Source of the DNA: Nannochloris sp. 'desiccata'
Lineage: Eukaryota; Chlorophyta; Trebouxiophyceae; Chlorellales; Chlorellaceae
Direction of reading: 5' to 3'
Length of the DNA stretch: 64,000 nucleotides
Assembly (NCBI GenBank): GCA_019044685.2
Contig: JAGTXX020000002.1
Location: 124,001 to 188,000, forward strand
In this document: in pieces, positions 52,784 through 63,240 of the stretch
Layout of the letters: each line of letters opens with the position of its first letter
Position numbering within the stretch: position 1 is the first letter of the stretch
Notes under the pieces: generated by a model
Told to the model about the DNA's origin: nothing
What the model saw: the letters and a program-made list of their open reading frames with translations, nothing else
The model's database searches: none
Made by a program: the position numbers and the translations under genes

Positions 52784-53826
52784 GTTGAGGGTTGCTATTT
52801 ATTTTATCTACGGAGTTTGAGATTTGATTTGATGTCGTGGTGCAAGCTAGCGGTTGCGAGAAGACGTTGCAGATGTGCATGTATCCATTTTGAATTATTG
52901 AAGAGATGTTGAGATTCGGTTTAGGTTTGCGGGTTTGTGAAATTAACCTAGGCCATTCAACACAATCGATTTAAAAGACGTGAACCCCGCTTTCAACAAA
53001 AAGGAGTTCCGATGCTTGGGAGACGTACACGCAACTCAGAATTAATAAATTTGCAACCTTTACTGACAATACTGCCTAAAATACATATCGCCTGGCTCCC
53101 CCGCCACAGAGTCGGTCTACAATTTGAAATTTCCTGACATTCAGTGCAGCTATAAGTTCAATGCTACCTAATGAGGCCACGTGCTGCACTCATCCAGACT
53201 GTCTGCAAGGAGTTCTAATTGGTTACAGTGAATTTCATAAGCTGTTCCTGGAGGCTAGCAATAATAATAATGAAAATGTCTGAAAAGCGTTCACCGTCCC
53301 CGCCAAGAGCTCCCAACCTCAGTTCCCAGTTTATGGTGAGAGGTTATCTTTAACTCAATGTCTAACCTCGGCGTATATGGTGTCATAGGCGCCGTCGGTA
53401 TCCATGGCGGGGATCGTGGCTATATCTATGTATATATAGATTGGGGATGCAGGTAGGAGGCAGCAAGTCCGAAGCACGCTAGCGCAGCGTTGCAGTTAAC
53501 GCCTGCTGCAGTTCACCTACAATCCTACTTATTAATTATAATTTCTTTCTTCTTTTAGGCATAACAAGTGTTTCAAGCATTCAAATAGCTGTAAATACGA
53601 GACATGCCTCGTAGAAAGGAGGAAATCCACTTCAAACGAGATAAGTAAGGTTTAACTTTTGGGGTGAAGGTGTAATTTCGGAGCTCCCAGGTCAATCGTG
53701 CGGAACTCCAAAGTCATGATTTTCGATCGACATTTTCCCCGCATTCCGCAATACTTTAAATACTAAATAACACCCTAAACCCCAAACCTAAAAAATAGTA
53801 GACAGAACCCCAAATGACGAGCAAGC
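52784..53826. other. divergent intergenic region
   Basis: Between the OSCA gene (-) and the acyltransferase gene (+). A TATA-rich patch (about 53418-53442) is present. A 14-codon ATG frame at 53604 ends quickly and was not called. Confidence 0.5.
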
Positions 53827-55778
53827 ATGGGTGAAATCTGTTGCGGTGCTCGTGTGGGAGCGTCTCCTCGGCCTCCAGTCAAAATCATAGAAACGAAAAT
53901 AATTCCTCCAAATGAGCTTCCCATTGAACAGAGGAATACACTGCCGGAATCAGTTTCACTTGGAGTGTTAGATCATGTCACTGCGCCACAGATGGTGAGC
54001 TTGAATCCCAAAAAATTTGAGAAAAAACAATGTATTTCCCGCCCCCTCTAAAAAAGTATGTTTTTTAAAATGATTAGAATGTATCTCACGGTGTTGTTTA
54101 TATTCCCTTTTTTATACAGATCATTAGAATGCCGTTTATATTTGCGCAGACGCTAGAGGCACAATTAATGGCATCTTCTCTAGCAGCCATGCTTTCTTCT
54201 TTACCCATCTTTGCTGGCCGTCTCCGCACTTCTTCTTCAAAAAATTCTAAAACTAGTGGAAGGTATCAAGTAGCGTTATGCAATAAAGGGGCATCTCTTA
54301 CGATAGCTACATGTGATTCTATGTTACACCATATCTTTCCAGCTAAATTGAGTTCTCAAGTTAATGATCGTGGCGAGAGTTTTCTTTATTTAGCTCCAGA
54401 TCTTTCCCCCTTTCTTCCTGCGATCCCATCTTCAATCCTAGGCTACTGCAACCGAGACGAGGTTCCATTATTACACGCACAAATAACTCATCTGCACGGG
54501 GGTGGAACTGTATTGGCGGTCGTTATCCCTCACTTGATTGCTGATCAAGAGACGTGTCGGCTGGTTTTGAGAGCGTGGGCTGAAGAATATACCGCAGCAT
54601 GCATAGCAGCACAGGTGGAATTGAACAGTAATGGACCTATTCGGATGTTAAGTGCTATTTTTGAGGAAGAAGAATCGCCTAAAGGAGAACTTCGTGGCAG
54701 TAGTAGTAGTAGTTGCAATAGTAGTAGTAGTTTAGAGGATGAAGGCAAGAGGGGTGCTGAGGGACGTCTTCGTGATATTGCTACTTCTAGTAGTCTACCA
54801 GCAAGTGGAGAAAACTCAGAAGAAAGCTTCAGCAGCATTGCTACTAATACAAATGCTAGTTCATTGCATTCTGGACATGCTTTGGAAGCTCATGCTGCGC
54901 CTGCGTTGCCTCCCAACTGGACCTCTCTTCGTTTTGAAAAACGTTCTTGGTCCTTTTACCCTTCGATAGCATGCTCCTTTTTATGGCATGTGGGCAGTTT
55001 GAACAGCCTTTCTACAGTTACGTACTACGTTTCTGCAACTCGCTTGGCAGCGTTGAAAACAGAGGCGTCACAGGATCTACATAAAGCAGGGAGTGAAGCT
55101 CCTTGTGCACCCGCATGGATTTCAAAAAATGACGCCCTTGCTGCTCGAATTAGACAAGTAATGGCGCAATTACCTGGGAAATTGGCGACAAGTCCTATGC
55201 AATTGTGGGTTAATTTACGTAAAAGAATGGTGCCGCCGTTACCCTATCCTGCTTTAGGCAACTGCAGCTGGACCGTGCCTGTGAAAACTCCTACAACAGA
55301 CAAAACAACTTCAACTTCTGGCGATAGTTCTTCTTCTTTAAATCTTGGCAGTCTTGCAGCAGAAGTCCGTACTGCAATTCAAACAGTCAACGATCAAGAA
55401 TACATTTCCCAAGAATTACGCTGGCTAGAAAACGCCTTATCTGGTGGTGGTGGTGGGGGAGGAGGGGCATCAATGCCCTGCGTTTTCAAGGGTGCTGCGG
55501 AAATTTTGAAACCATCTGGCCCGCTCATGCTCTCTCATTGGGATTGGGGTGGGTCTTCCTACTCTGATTTACAATTTGGACCACCTAATACGGCAGATAA
55601 TGCATCTTCGGCGCCCATTTGGCATCAACCGCCGCACCCAAAGGTGCCTAACTGTGTTTTCGTCGTTCCTGCTGCGGCGGGGAAAGGTGGCGGTGGTGTT
55701 GGAGGTGGTGTTTTAGTTCATATCACCCTGCACAAAAGAGTAGCTGAAGAGATGATACGTATTTGTCCTGCGCTGTAA
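53827..55778 (+). CDS. BAHD-family acyltransferase
   Basis: Exons 53827-53994 and 54120-55778 join in phase 0 to give 608 aa. BAHD enzymes transfer acyl groups from CoA thioesters to alcohols or amines. The catalytic HxxxD appears as HLIAD near residue 194, within VVIPHLIADQETCRLVLRAW. The second family motif (DFGWG) is present only as DWGGS near residue 531, so the structural Phe-Gly-Trp order is altered. The N-terminal exon has the typical LGVLDHVTAPQM segment. Ser- and Gly-rich inserts (about 54690-54850 and 55440-55470) make the protein longer than the usual 430-480 aa. Substrates cannot be inferred. Confidence 0.88.
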
Positions 55779-55988
55779 ATAAAATTCTCAAATTTTGCTT
55801 TATCTTTCCATCTTTCCCTACCCGTTGCCGATAGCGAGATGTTGATTTTTATACTATTTGATTTACTATTTACATGTTTTTACAACATCTTGTCATTGAA
55901 TTTGATTTGCTAGTTAATTGTAAGATGTACAGAAAAGAGAAGGCATATCAACACAAACCAGCATGCTATTCAACAGAACACTAGGTTT

Positions 55989-56438
55989 CTAGGGCGAAGA
56001 AGGCTTTGAAGAAGAAGAAGAAGGCTTCGAGGACGTTGAAATTAGTTCTTGTCCAAATTTCACCGCCTCTTTTCTGATACTTTGCAATCGTTCTATCTGT
56101 TCCGGGGTCATTTGCTTAATAATATCTTCAGAAATATCTCCAGATTGATCGATTCCAGTTATCAGTGCCTCTCCTTGGTCTAACATCGTGCCGTCTGGTG
56201 TGGTAAAGTCAGCTGACCCAGCGAGCATCCCGTGGTATCGACGCCATTCTTGAAAAAAACTTTGCCATTGAGATTCTGTTGTGTCGTTGCTTTGTAAGTG
56301 TGATGCGAATTCTTCTCTAACGTATCTATCACCCATTTCACGAACGGGGTGGGGTAGTTTGCTTCTATGGATTCTAAGAATGGAGCGGTACAGAGAGAAA
56401 ATTTTGGAAAGGCCATTTTTGCTGCTGCCGCCGCTCAT
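55989..56438 (-). CDS. succinate dehydrogenase assembly factor 3 (ACN9/SDHAF3, LYR protein)
   Basis: From ATG at 56438 (MSGGSSKNGLSK) the protein is 149 aa; the same frame runs further upstream only across the neighbouring gene. The LYR motif (FSLYRSILRIHR) is followed by VREMGDRYVREEFASHLQSN and WQSFFQEWRRYHGML, the pattern of SDHAF3. This mitochondrial factor helps mature the iron-sulfur subunit of complex II. The C-terminal 60 residues are an extra acidic and then Ser/Lys-rich tail. Its start lies 61 bases after the stop of the TOM9-like gene on the same strand. Confidence 0.88.
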   Translation of the reverse strand: MSGGSSKNGLSKIFSLYRSILRIHRSKLPHPVREMGDRYVREEFASHLQSNDTTESQWQSFFQEWRRYHGMLAGSADFTTPDGTMLDQGEALITGIDQSGDISEDIIKQMTPEQIERLQSIRKEAVKFGQELISTSSKPSSSSSKPSSP

Positions 56439-56499
56439 TCTGCTAGAAAGTTGGGATTTTATTGTTTTTATGTAGATTTCTTTGTTTTGGTAGACGCTA

Positions 56500-56838
56500 T
56501 TACTTGGAAACAGGGGCTGTGGTTCCAGAAGGGGTGGTAGAAGAAGGTCCAGTAAGAGCACCGAGTTGTTGGTTTTCGAATTCTACGAGTTGCTGTTCTC
56601 GGTCCATTTCAATGATCAAAGGAACAAGGAGGATGAGGAAAGCGGTTCCTGCAATCCAAGCAGCTTTGCCTGCAAGATTGCATAGTTGTGATTGATTAGG
56701 CATGGCGTGAAACGGCTGCAACAGGCTGAGTTTACAAGATGATCAGTTTTATAGCATTAATGATTACTTACCTGTGCTCTTGGTAAGTTTACCCAGCACG
56801 TGGGAAACGTCCTGCCAGGCACCTTTGGCAGCGTCCAT
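56500..56838 (-). CDS. TOM9/TOM22-like outer mitochondrial membrane import receptor subunit
   Basis: Exons 56838-56772 and 56669-56500 give 78 aa. The join reads KLTKSTGKAAWIAGTAF, followed by LILLVPLIIEMDREQQL. This is the membrane segment of plant TOM9, the short form of TOM22 that lacks the acidic cytosolic receptor domain. It sits in the TOM complex and helps organise the import pore. The protein is slightly shorter than plant TOM9. The intron is 102 nt with GTAAG and TTGCAG ends. The gene is followed at 61 bases by the SDHAF3 gene. Confidence 0.9.
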
Positions 56839-57049
56839 TTCAAATAAAATATTTAGACAAATAAAGTAATTTACCTGGTTGAAGAGAAATGCGGTTTTTA
56901 GTTGTTTTTTTGCCAGAGAGGAACATAAACCTTGCTGTATGCTCATTGACCCGAACAAACATTTCATTTTGTAAATCTTTAGGACACTGCAAGCACAATG
57001 CGCAAGTAACGGCAATCTTGCACGCTGCGGGCTTAGCAGCAAAAGGTGC
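56839..57049. promoter_or_regulatory. short bidirectional promoter region
   Basis: About 210 bases separate the start of the TOM9-like gene (-) from the start of the large coiled-coil gene (+), so both should be served by this spacer. No TATA box is obvious. Confidence 0.5.
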
Positions 57050-57590
57050 ATGCAATCCATGAACAAAATGGATCGCAAACGAAGCGAGTTTTATATTGAC
57101 TTCGATGAAGAAGACCCGCCCAGCGTCGTCAAACCTTCTAAGAAAGGTAAGCAGGAGAGCAAAGCCTCCTCGAGAAACATCTGAACGTTGTATATCTTCT
57201 CCACTAAGAGTCCCGCCGCCCCATCTTCCATCCTCTCGCTCTTAAATTTGTTCTCTTTCGCTTTCCCTCCCTACAGAGGAGCTGGCCAACACGATTCGTC
57301 GCCTCCAATCCGACATCTCTACCCTCAATCACCAGAAATCTCGTCTCGATAAGAAAGCACTAGATGAGAAAATGGCGGAGCTCAAGAAAAAAATCGCTGA
57401 GCGGGAGTCTTTGAAGAACTCCTCTACTTACAGTCGAGAGCACAGCCCTGCTCTAAGCCATGGTCACGAAGAACCAACGCAACCACCCCAGCCTCTCCCA
57501 CCTCCTCCATTACCACCGCGTCCTCCACCACCAGAAGAGAATACACACCCTTCTTACAAAGCAGCTGCAGCAGCCGCAACTGAATTACTT

Positions 57591-57666
<76 letters not shown>

Positions 57667-60600
57667 GTATTGGTGGCAATAATAACAATAATAAACGTCA
57701 GAAAATAGGGAATACTCCTGTTAATCCTGGATACCAACCAACCACGAGCGGTCTTTTAGTACAAGGAGGAGAGGATCCTATGAGCCCTCTACCAAAGCCT
57801 AACAACACTTTCTTACCTGGTGGTGTTGATGGTGGACCTCCTCGGCCTGTGGCCACTAACAAAACAACTACTACTGTTCCTGTTCCTGTTTCAGTAGTAT
57901 TCGGCCATCAGCGGCAATTTCAGCTACCTAATGCTACTGGTGGTACTAATAGAGCAGTATTACCACAACCCCAGTTGGATGCAGCATTGCGTGACATTCA
58001 ACGGGAAAAGCAACAAACACTCGCCCGCCGCGATGGTCTTGTACAGCTACTGCAAGAAGCTGATAGAACGTATGAAACTTTATGTGCGCAAGAATACGCG
58101 TTAATTGTACAAAATACTGGTCTTGAGGGTCTACTACAGCAACAGCAATGGCAGCCACCACCGCCACCACCTCCACCGCTCCTTCTACCGGCACCAGTAG
58201 CGCTGCCACGACCACGACCACCAGCTGGGGGGGAACCATTGGCCGCCGCTACTGGAAATAATACTTCTACTAGAATCACTGATAATAAGAATAATAAGAC
58301 GAATAATAATAAGCAGCCACCTCCACCACCACCACCGCCAGCACACCCGCTAGAGGGGCCAGCCACGCTGCTGCTACCGCTGCAGCTGCCACTAGCTGGG
58401 AATGATAACGCTGGTGGGAAGAATAATAAGAAGAGGAAGATAGATCACGTGGACGTAGTAGATTTGGTTACTGAAGAAGAGGAAGTGCATGAAGAACCAC
58501 CAGCTATTCCACCCGCTCCAGTATTGCATCCGCAAGCTTCTCCACCACCGCCACCGCCACTATTAGAGGCATCAAGTTCTCCTAGCGCCCCTCTAGAAGA
58601 AGGATTTATCCCCGAATACGACGCAGTGTCCCAGAGTCTACTCAAATTGGAACCTAACGACAGCTTTATCAGAAGAGCCAATCGAGCGAGATCGACTCGT
58701 CCATTCACCTCGCTTTTGCTCAGTCCTGCAAATATCAGTATTTATTCTAGCTTATCAACCTTGGATATTGCAAGATCTTTACTAGGATATTCTTTTGAAC
58801 TTGGTGGATATTATCTACGCCCCCAGGGTCGATTTATCAATTTACTAAGGAAAGAAGAAGGCGCGTGTATCCCTCTCATCGTTGAAAATAATCTGACCAA
58901 TGTTGATAAAGAGAATGATCTGCTGCCAGTGAACCTTGCGTTAGCGAGTGCGCAGCGAACGTATAAGAGCATCATTTTGCAAGGTACGAATGGGAATTCT
59001 GGAGCAATCGATTCTTCAAAATCTAGTTCTAATGCTGCTGAGCAGTTAAAAGCAAGAGGAGCAGCGACAGAACAGATACTCAAAGTTTTGAAAGCTGGCG
59101 TAGAGAAGAAACCTACTTCTCAGCTCCTCTGGCCCATATTTTTACAAGCCTACTTGAGTCAACCTTCAATATCTGCCTCCCAAGCACGTGCAATGATAGA
59201 TACAGCAGCAGGGCTCGCTCCGGGGTATACTACCTGGCTTGCTGCTGCAGCCAAGGCGCCGACGGCAATCTCGGCTGCTGTGATCTTACACCGAGGTGCT
59301 GTGACTTTAGTTCAGAGTGATTTAAAGAATGCACGAAAGGCAAAATTAGCTGGTATTGTGTTGGATTTAACTCTCCGTGCTGTGCGTGCTGTCTGTTGCA
59401 CGAATCCTCGTTCTGTTCCCCCTCCCGCTGCCTCTGGTGGAGGTGATGCTGCTGCGCCCACTGCCCCTGAAGTATCCATACTGTGTCAATGGCATGCTGC
59501 CTGGTGTTCTCCACCCTGGTCCCCCCTCCCTTCCCCACCATCGACAGAAACAGCCGGTCCTTTGTTGCTTCACCCTGAACAGCGTCAAGTAATTTTAAAT
59601 TCCCTCCAACCCCACGCCATCATGCTCTGCATGCTGTGGTCGAGCCTCGCCTTTGCAGCAGCGTATCACCGATTACCTACACCTGTTGAACACCGTCTTG
59701 GTGAACAACAACAAGCTATAGGACTTGAATGGCCCTTTCCTATCCCTTTCTGGAGATTACACTTTGTCGCCTCGGCCTTGGAACAGGGTCTTCAAGCTTT
59801 GAGAATCACTCCTGCCGTCTATTATAAATATGTAGAACATCTAGAAGATGCAATGTATGTTCCCAAATATGGTGATCCAATAGATATAGCTAGAAGCTCT
59901 TTTGTAGATACTATACGACGATTTGCCCATCGAACAAGAAATCAGCGGCCTCTTTATTTTCCGGGAGATGTTGTGAAGAACCCAAATAAATTAAATACCG
60001 CACTTGTATGGAAATTTAGCGTTGATGGGAAACCGCTTCCAGGTGGTGGTGTTTTTGATACTACTTGTGGACCGCATTCTCCCCCTATTAATGGAGTCTC
60101 TCCTGCTTCGTTTTCGTCTTCTGCTGCTGGTGTTCCTACATCAGTGGATCGTGTTTTAGTTGCGAGTTCGCGTGCTCAGGCAGCTGAAGTATTAGCAAGA
60201 GAAGACCATGGATGGCCATGTGGTGGTGATGTTGGGTTGGCGCTATTTCAAGCTTCTAATTTAAAACGCCATGATGAAAATTATACGACCGGAGGGAAAG
60301 TAGAGAATCTGAGAGATGGTGGTGGTGGTGGTGGGGTTTTACCCCCTACTTCTTTACATAGAGAAGGTAGAAAGAAGTCTAAAGATGGTAATGGTAGTGA
60401 TATGGACATCTCTTCTGAAGAAGACCAAGACCAAGAAGAAAGAGAGATGATGCAGCAAAGCTCAGCGGGCGGTGGTCAGCACGCTATAAACAACTTGTTT
60501 AGCAAATCGTTTTGGGAAAATCAAGCTAAAATATTGGTAAACCCTGCTGCAACCGCTCCTGCGTTACCAAGATCACCATCCCAGCTGCAGTGGCCTCCTG

Positions 60601-61463
60601 TGGAAATGCAATGGGTACGAGGAGGGGCAGGTGGGCACCTTCCTTTAGCCCTTGAAGCTGCTGAAAAAGGCAGGACGCTCGACTATGTGCAAATTGGTGC
60701 ACTAGTGTCAAGCATTAAAAACATTCCAGCGGAAGCTTTGCTTCCTATTTATGAAGAGGTACAATGTCGTAGAAGGTTGAATGGTACACCTGCTGCGGCT
60801 GAGATTTGTGTTGCGTTGCTGCGGAGGGCAGAGGAGCTCGCTGCAGCGGGGGCTGAGGCAGCGGAAGGGCCCAAGGGAGATGAGCATGGCGATGGGGATG
60901 CGACTCCACAGCCAGGAGATGATGCCAAACAGCATCAAGAAGAGCAGCAGGGACAGAAAAAGAGGAGAAAAAAGACCCGAAAAGGAGGTGGCTGTGAGAA
61001 GAATAACATATTGAATTCTGGGACCACCAATAAAACCGCTCGTGCTTCAGCTTCAGGATTTTCCCTCCTCATGTCAGCTCTACCTGCTACTCGTACTCCT
61101 ACGCTTAAAAGTTTCACTAAAAATGGTTCTCCTACTCTATCTTTATCCCTCCTAAAAGAAGCTTCGCAGAAGGGTTATCTGTCGAAAAGTCCTTTAGTAA
61201 GCTGGGCGCTTCCAGCAGCAGCAGGCGCTCTGGTGTCCTCCACTCCGCCTGCGGCAGCTTCTCTTTGGTTGGAAGCTATCCGTCTGACTGCATTGCTTTC
61301 CACCACGTCTGCGCGGGAATTGCTTGAAGCTGCTGTCGCTGTGCATCCGCTTAATTCAGTGCTCAAAGAGGCAGGAGAGGCTGTGGCAAAGCGCACACCC
61401 AGGGGGGGGGGGGGGGGGGGGGGGGCGGGGGCTGATATAGGGGCTGCTGGAGTGACAAACTGA
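57050..61463 (+). CDS. large coiled-coil, poly-Q and helical-repeat protein, unknown
   Basis: Exons 57050-57146 and 57277-61463 give 1427 aa; ATGs at 57059 and 57068 are in frame and the last has the best context. An acidic N-terminus (DFDEEDPP) leads to a coiled coil (LQSDISTLNHQKSRLDKKAL, then MAELKKKIAERESL). Poly-P and a 24-unit CAG poly-Q follow, then a second coiled coil near DIQREKQQTLARRDGLVQLL. The C-terminal half is helical, with HAT/TPR-like pieces (LWPIFLQAYLSQPSISASQA, LLPIYEEVQCRRRLNGTPAA). The layout recalls nuclear RNA-processing scaffolds such as ZFC3H1, but no zinc finger is visible and this is a guess. A poly-G run near the end (61402-61425) makes the last 15 or so residues uncertain. 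Confidence 0.8.
57591..57662 (+). repeat. (CAG)24 coding microsatellite
   Basis: Twenty-four perfect CAG units, followed by CAA, encoding poly-Q. The purity suggests recent expansion and probable length polymorphism. Confidence 0.95.
61402..61425. repeat. poly-G homopolymer (G24) in coding sequence
   Basis: Twenty-four G in a row, then C and more G, close to the 3' end of the large coiled-coil gene. It can form a G-quadruplex, and its length in an assembly is doubtful. Confidence 0.9.
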
Positions 61464-61616
61464 GTGGTGGCTTTTAGATCTTCTTAGAATTAATAGAAAG
61501 TATAACTACGAAGTAATAAAACCATTAATGATTGGAGGAAGGGAGATAGATAGTGGTGGTGGTGCCGCCTCGATTGGGTCGTCTGTTTATCCAGTAAGGG
61601 GGTTGTTTGTCGCTTA

Positions 61617-61646
61617 TTTAGGGTTTAGGGTTTTTGGGGGGGGGGT
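61617..61646. repeat. interstitial TTTAGGG motif and G-run
   Basis: Two exact copies of TTTAGGG (the plant and many-algae telomere unit), then TTTTT and eleven G. Two copies are too few to mark a telomere. Confidence 0.7.
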
Positions 61647-62497
61647 AGCTATTCTCTCTTATTGATTTCTTTTGTAGACTAGGAGTACACGCTGTGTTGA
61701 ATATTTATTCAAAAATGCCTCTGCAGTTTATATTTTCTTCCTTTTTCGTTTTTGCAGGTCATGATAGGTACTCACAGAGCACAAGGCACCTGCAGTGCTT
61801 CTTTTCTGTTTACGTCAAAAACAAAAATTAATATAATAATAAAATAATAATTGCTGGGCAGGGTGAGTTACTTTTAGGTTCTCTCTCTTTTTTTCGCAGG
61901 ATAGATTACCACTCATACGTTCTACACAAATCTTCTAGAGTCTAGAGTCGCTTGATTTCGAAAAGAGAAGACGAGGAAAGAAGATGAAACGCAGCCAAGA
62001 GTGAGCCCTCTTGGTGCACAAGCGCTTATCGAGCCGCAGCTGGCTGTGCTCCTCTTCTTCTTCTTCTCCTCCTTTTCTTTTTTGACAACGCCGTATCTAG
62101 CTCTACGCTGACTACGTAAATACGTTCGCACAGCATTACTAGCCTTTAATATTATTTGAAACCGCTCTATCTATGACAGCTGAAATATTTGTAAAAATTA
62201 AAATAAAATAAGAAGAATACATCACAAACCCACGCAACTTGCTGTGTCAATATTCAGTAAGTTGCTTCTCTCCTGGAGGAGCTCATTCTGTGAGACAAAC
62301 GATGATAAATTAAAAAAAAAAAAAAAAACTGGAGAACGCTCTCTTCACAGTTTTCAGTCTTGAGGTACCAAATAGCATAATTCAATATCACAGCAGTTTT
62401 AGTTACGAAGTCCATGTAGGGGGAAACACGGCGCTGTGGGATTGCATGTGGCTTTGCATAAAATACAGCATGGAAAATTCCCGATTTGAATATTTTT

Positions 62498-62719
62498 TCA
62501 ACGTATGGATAGTCTGTTAAAGACGATAATTAACAAAAGCAACACGACACCATTGATCATTTTATTTCCCACTTGCTTAAGAAGCCCACTTGCAGCTGAC
62601 AGCATCTTTTGAATCCGACATTTGATCATCCCTCCCTTGACGTACGATTCCTGAGGCAGGGTTTTCAGTAGTAGAGGCACGGCAGCGCCTTCTGCGAGAA
62701 TCGTTGCCGCTGCCGACAT
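62498..62719 (-). CDS. possible 73-aa membrane protein
   Basis: From ATG at 62719, 73 aa with a moderately hydrophobic start (MSAAATILAEGAAVPLLLK) and a C-terminal membrane segment (INGVVLLLLIIVFN). No family is recognised and there is no splice support. Could be a tail-anchored small protein or a chance frame. Confidence 0.3.
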   Translation of the reverse strand: MSAAATILAEGAAVPLLLKTLPQESYVKGGMIKCRIQKMLSAASGLLKQVGNKMINGVVLLLLIIVFNRLSIR

Positions 62720-63240
62720 TCCGCTTCCAAAAAAACTTTCTTTTGTTCCTTTTAAACTCAATTTTGATCACATGCAATTTCAACAACAATGCAAATTATA
62801 AACACGAAAAAAACAAGGTGAAGTGACCTGACAACGTAAGATGTTTACTTCTAGTTATTCAGGCTGAAAGGGGGTAATTTTTTAGGAAGGATGTATCAGA
62901 AGGTACACAGGGGGTAATTTACTATCTAAAAGAAAAAACTCAATTTTAATTTCAACATAACCACAGGTGTAGATCAATCTCTTTATTATTTTCTATATAG
63001 AAATGGTCTGAAGTTGCGCTTGTGACTTCTCACGATCCCTCCAAGTTACCCTGAAGGCATTCTTTAATTTGTATTGCTACGTACGGAATAAAGACGGCGA
63101 AAAAAAAAAATCCCAAGCAAAGGGAGAAAAAGAAGCTGCTTTAAGCGAATTCGCGCATCACGATTTTCGAAAGACTAAGTCAATGGGTGTAGTTTCACCA
63201 TAATGACACTCGATTCGAGTTGAAATCTTGTAGATCTAAA

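Larger units (their letters stand above)
61464..63240. other. long intergenic region
   Basis: Between the large coiled-coil gene (+) and the sulfotransferase-like gene (-). Contains two TTTAGGG units (61617-61630) followed by T5 and G11, an A17 run near 62312, and one possible small minus-strand gene listed separately. Nothing else is recognised. Confidence 0.5.

Noticed and set aside
53604..53648. Short ATG frame (MPRRKEEIHFKRDK) ending near a GTAAGG
   Set aside because: Only 14 codons, and no second exon could be joined before the acyltransferase gene.
57372..61463. Firm assignment of the large coiled-coil gene to ZFC3H1
   Set aside because: General layout is similar, but the defining zinc finger is not visible, so the name was not used.
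62498..62761. 87-codon reading of the small minus-strand frame
   Set aside because: The upstream 14 codons depend on a TTG start; only the ATG form from 62719 was kept, at low confidence.
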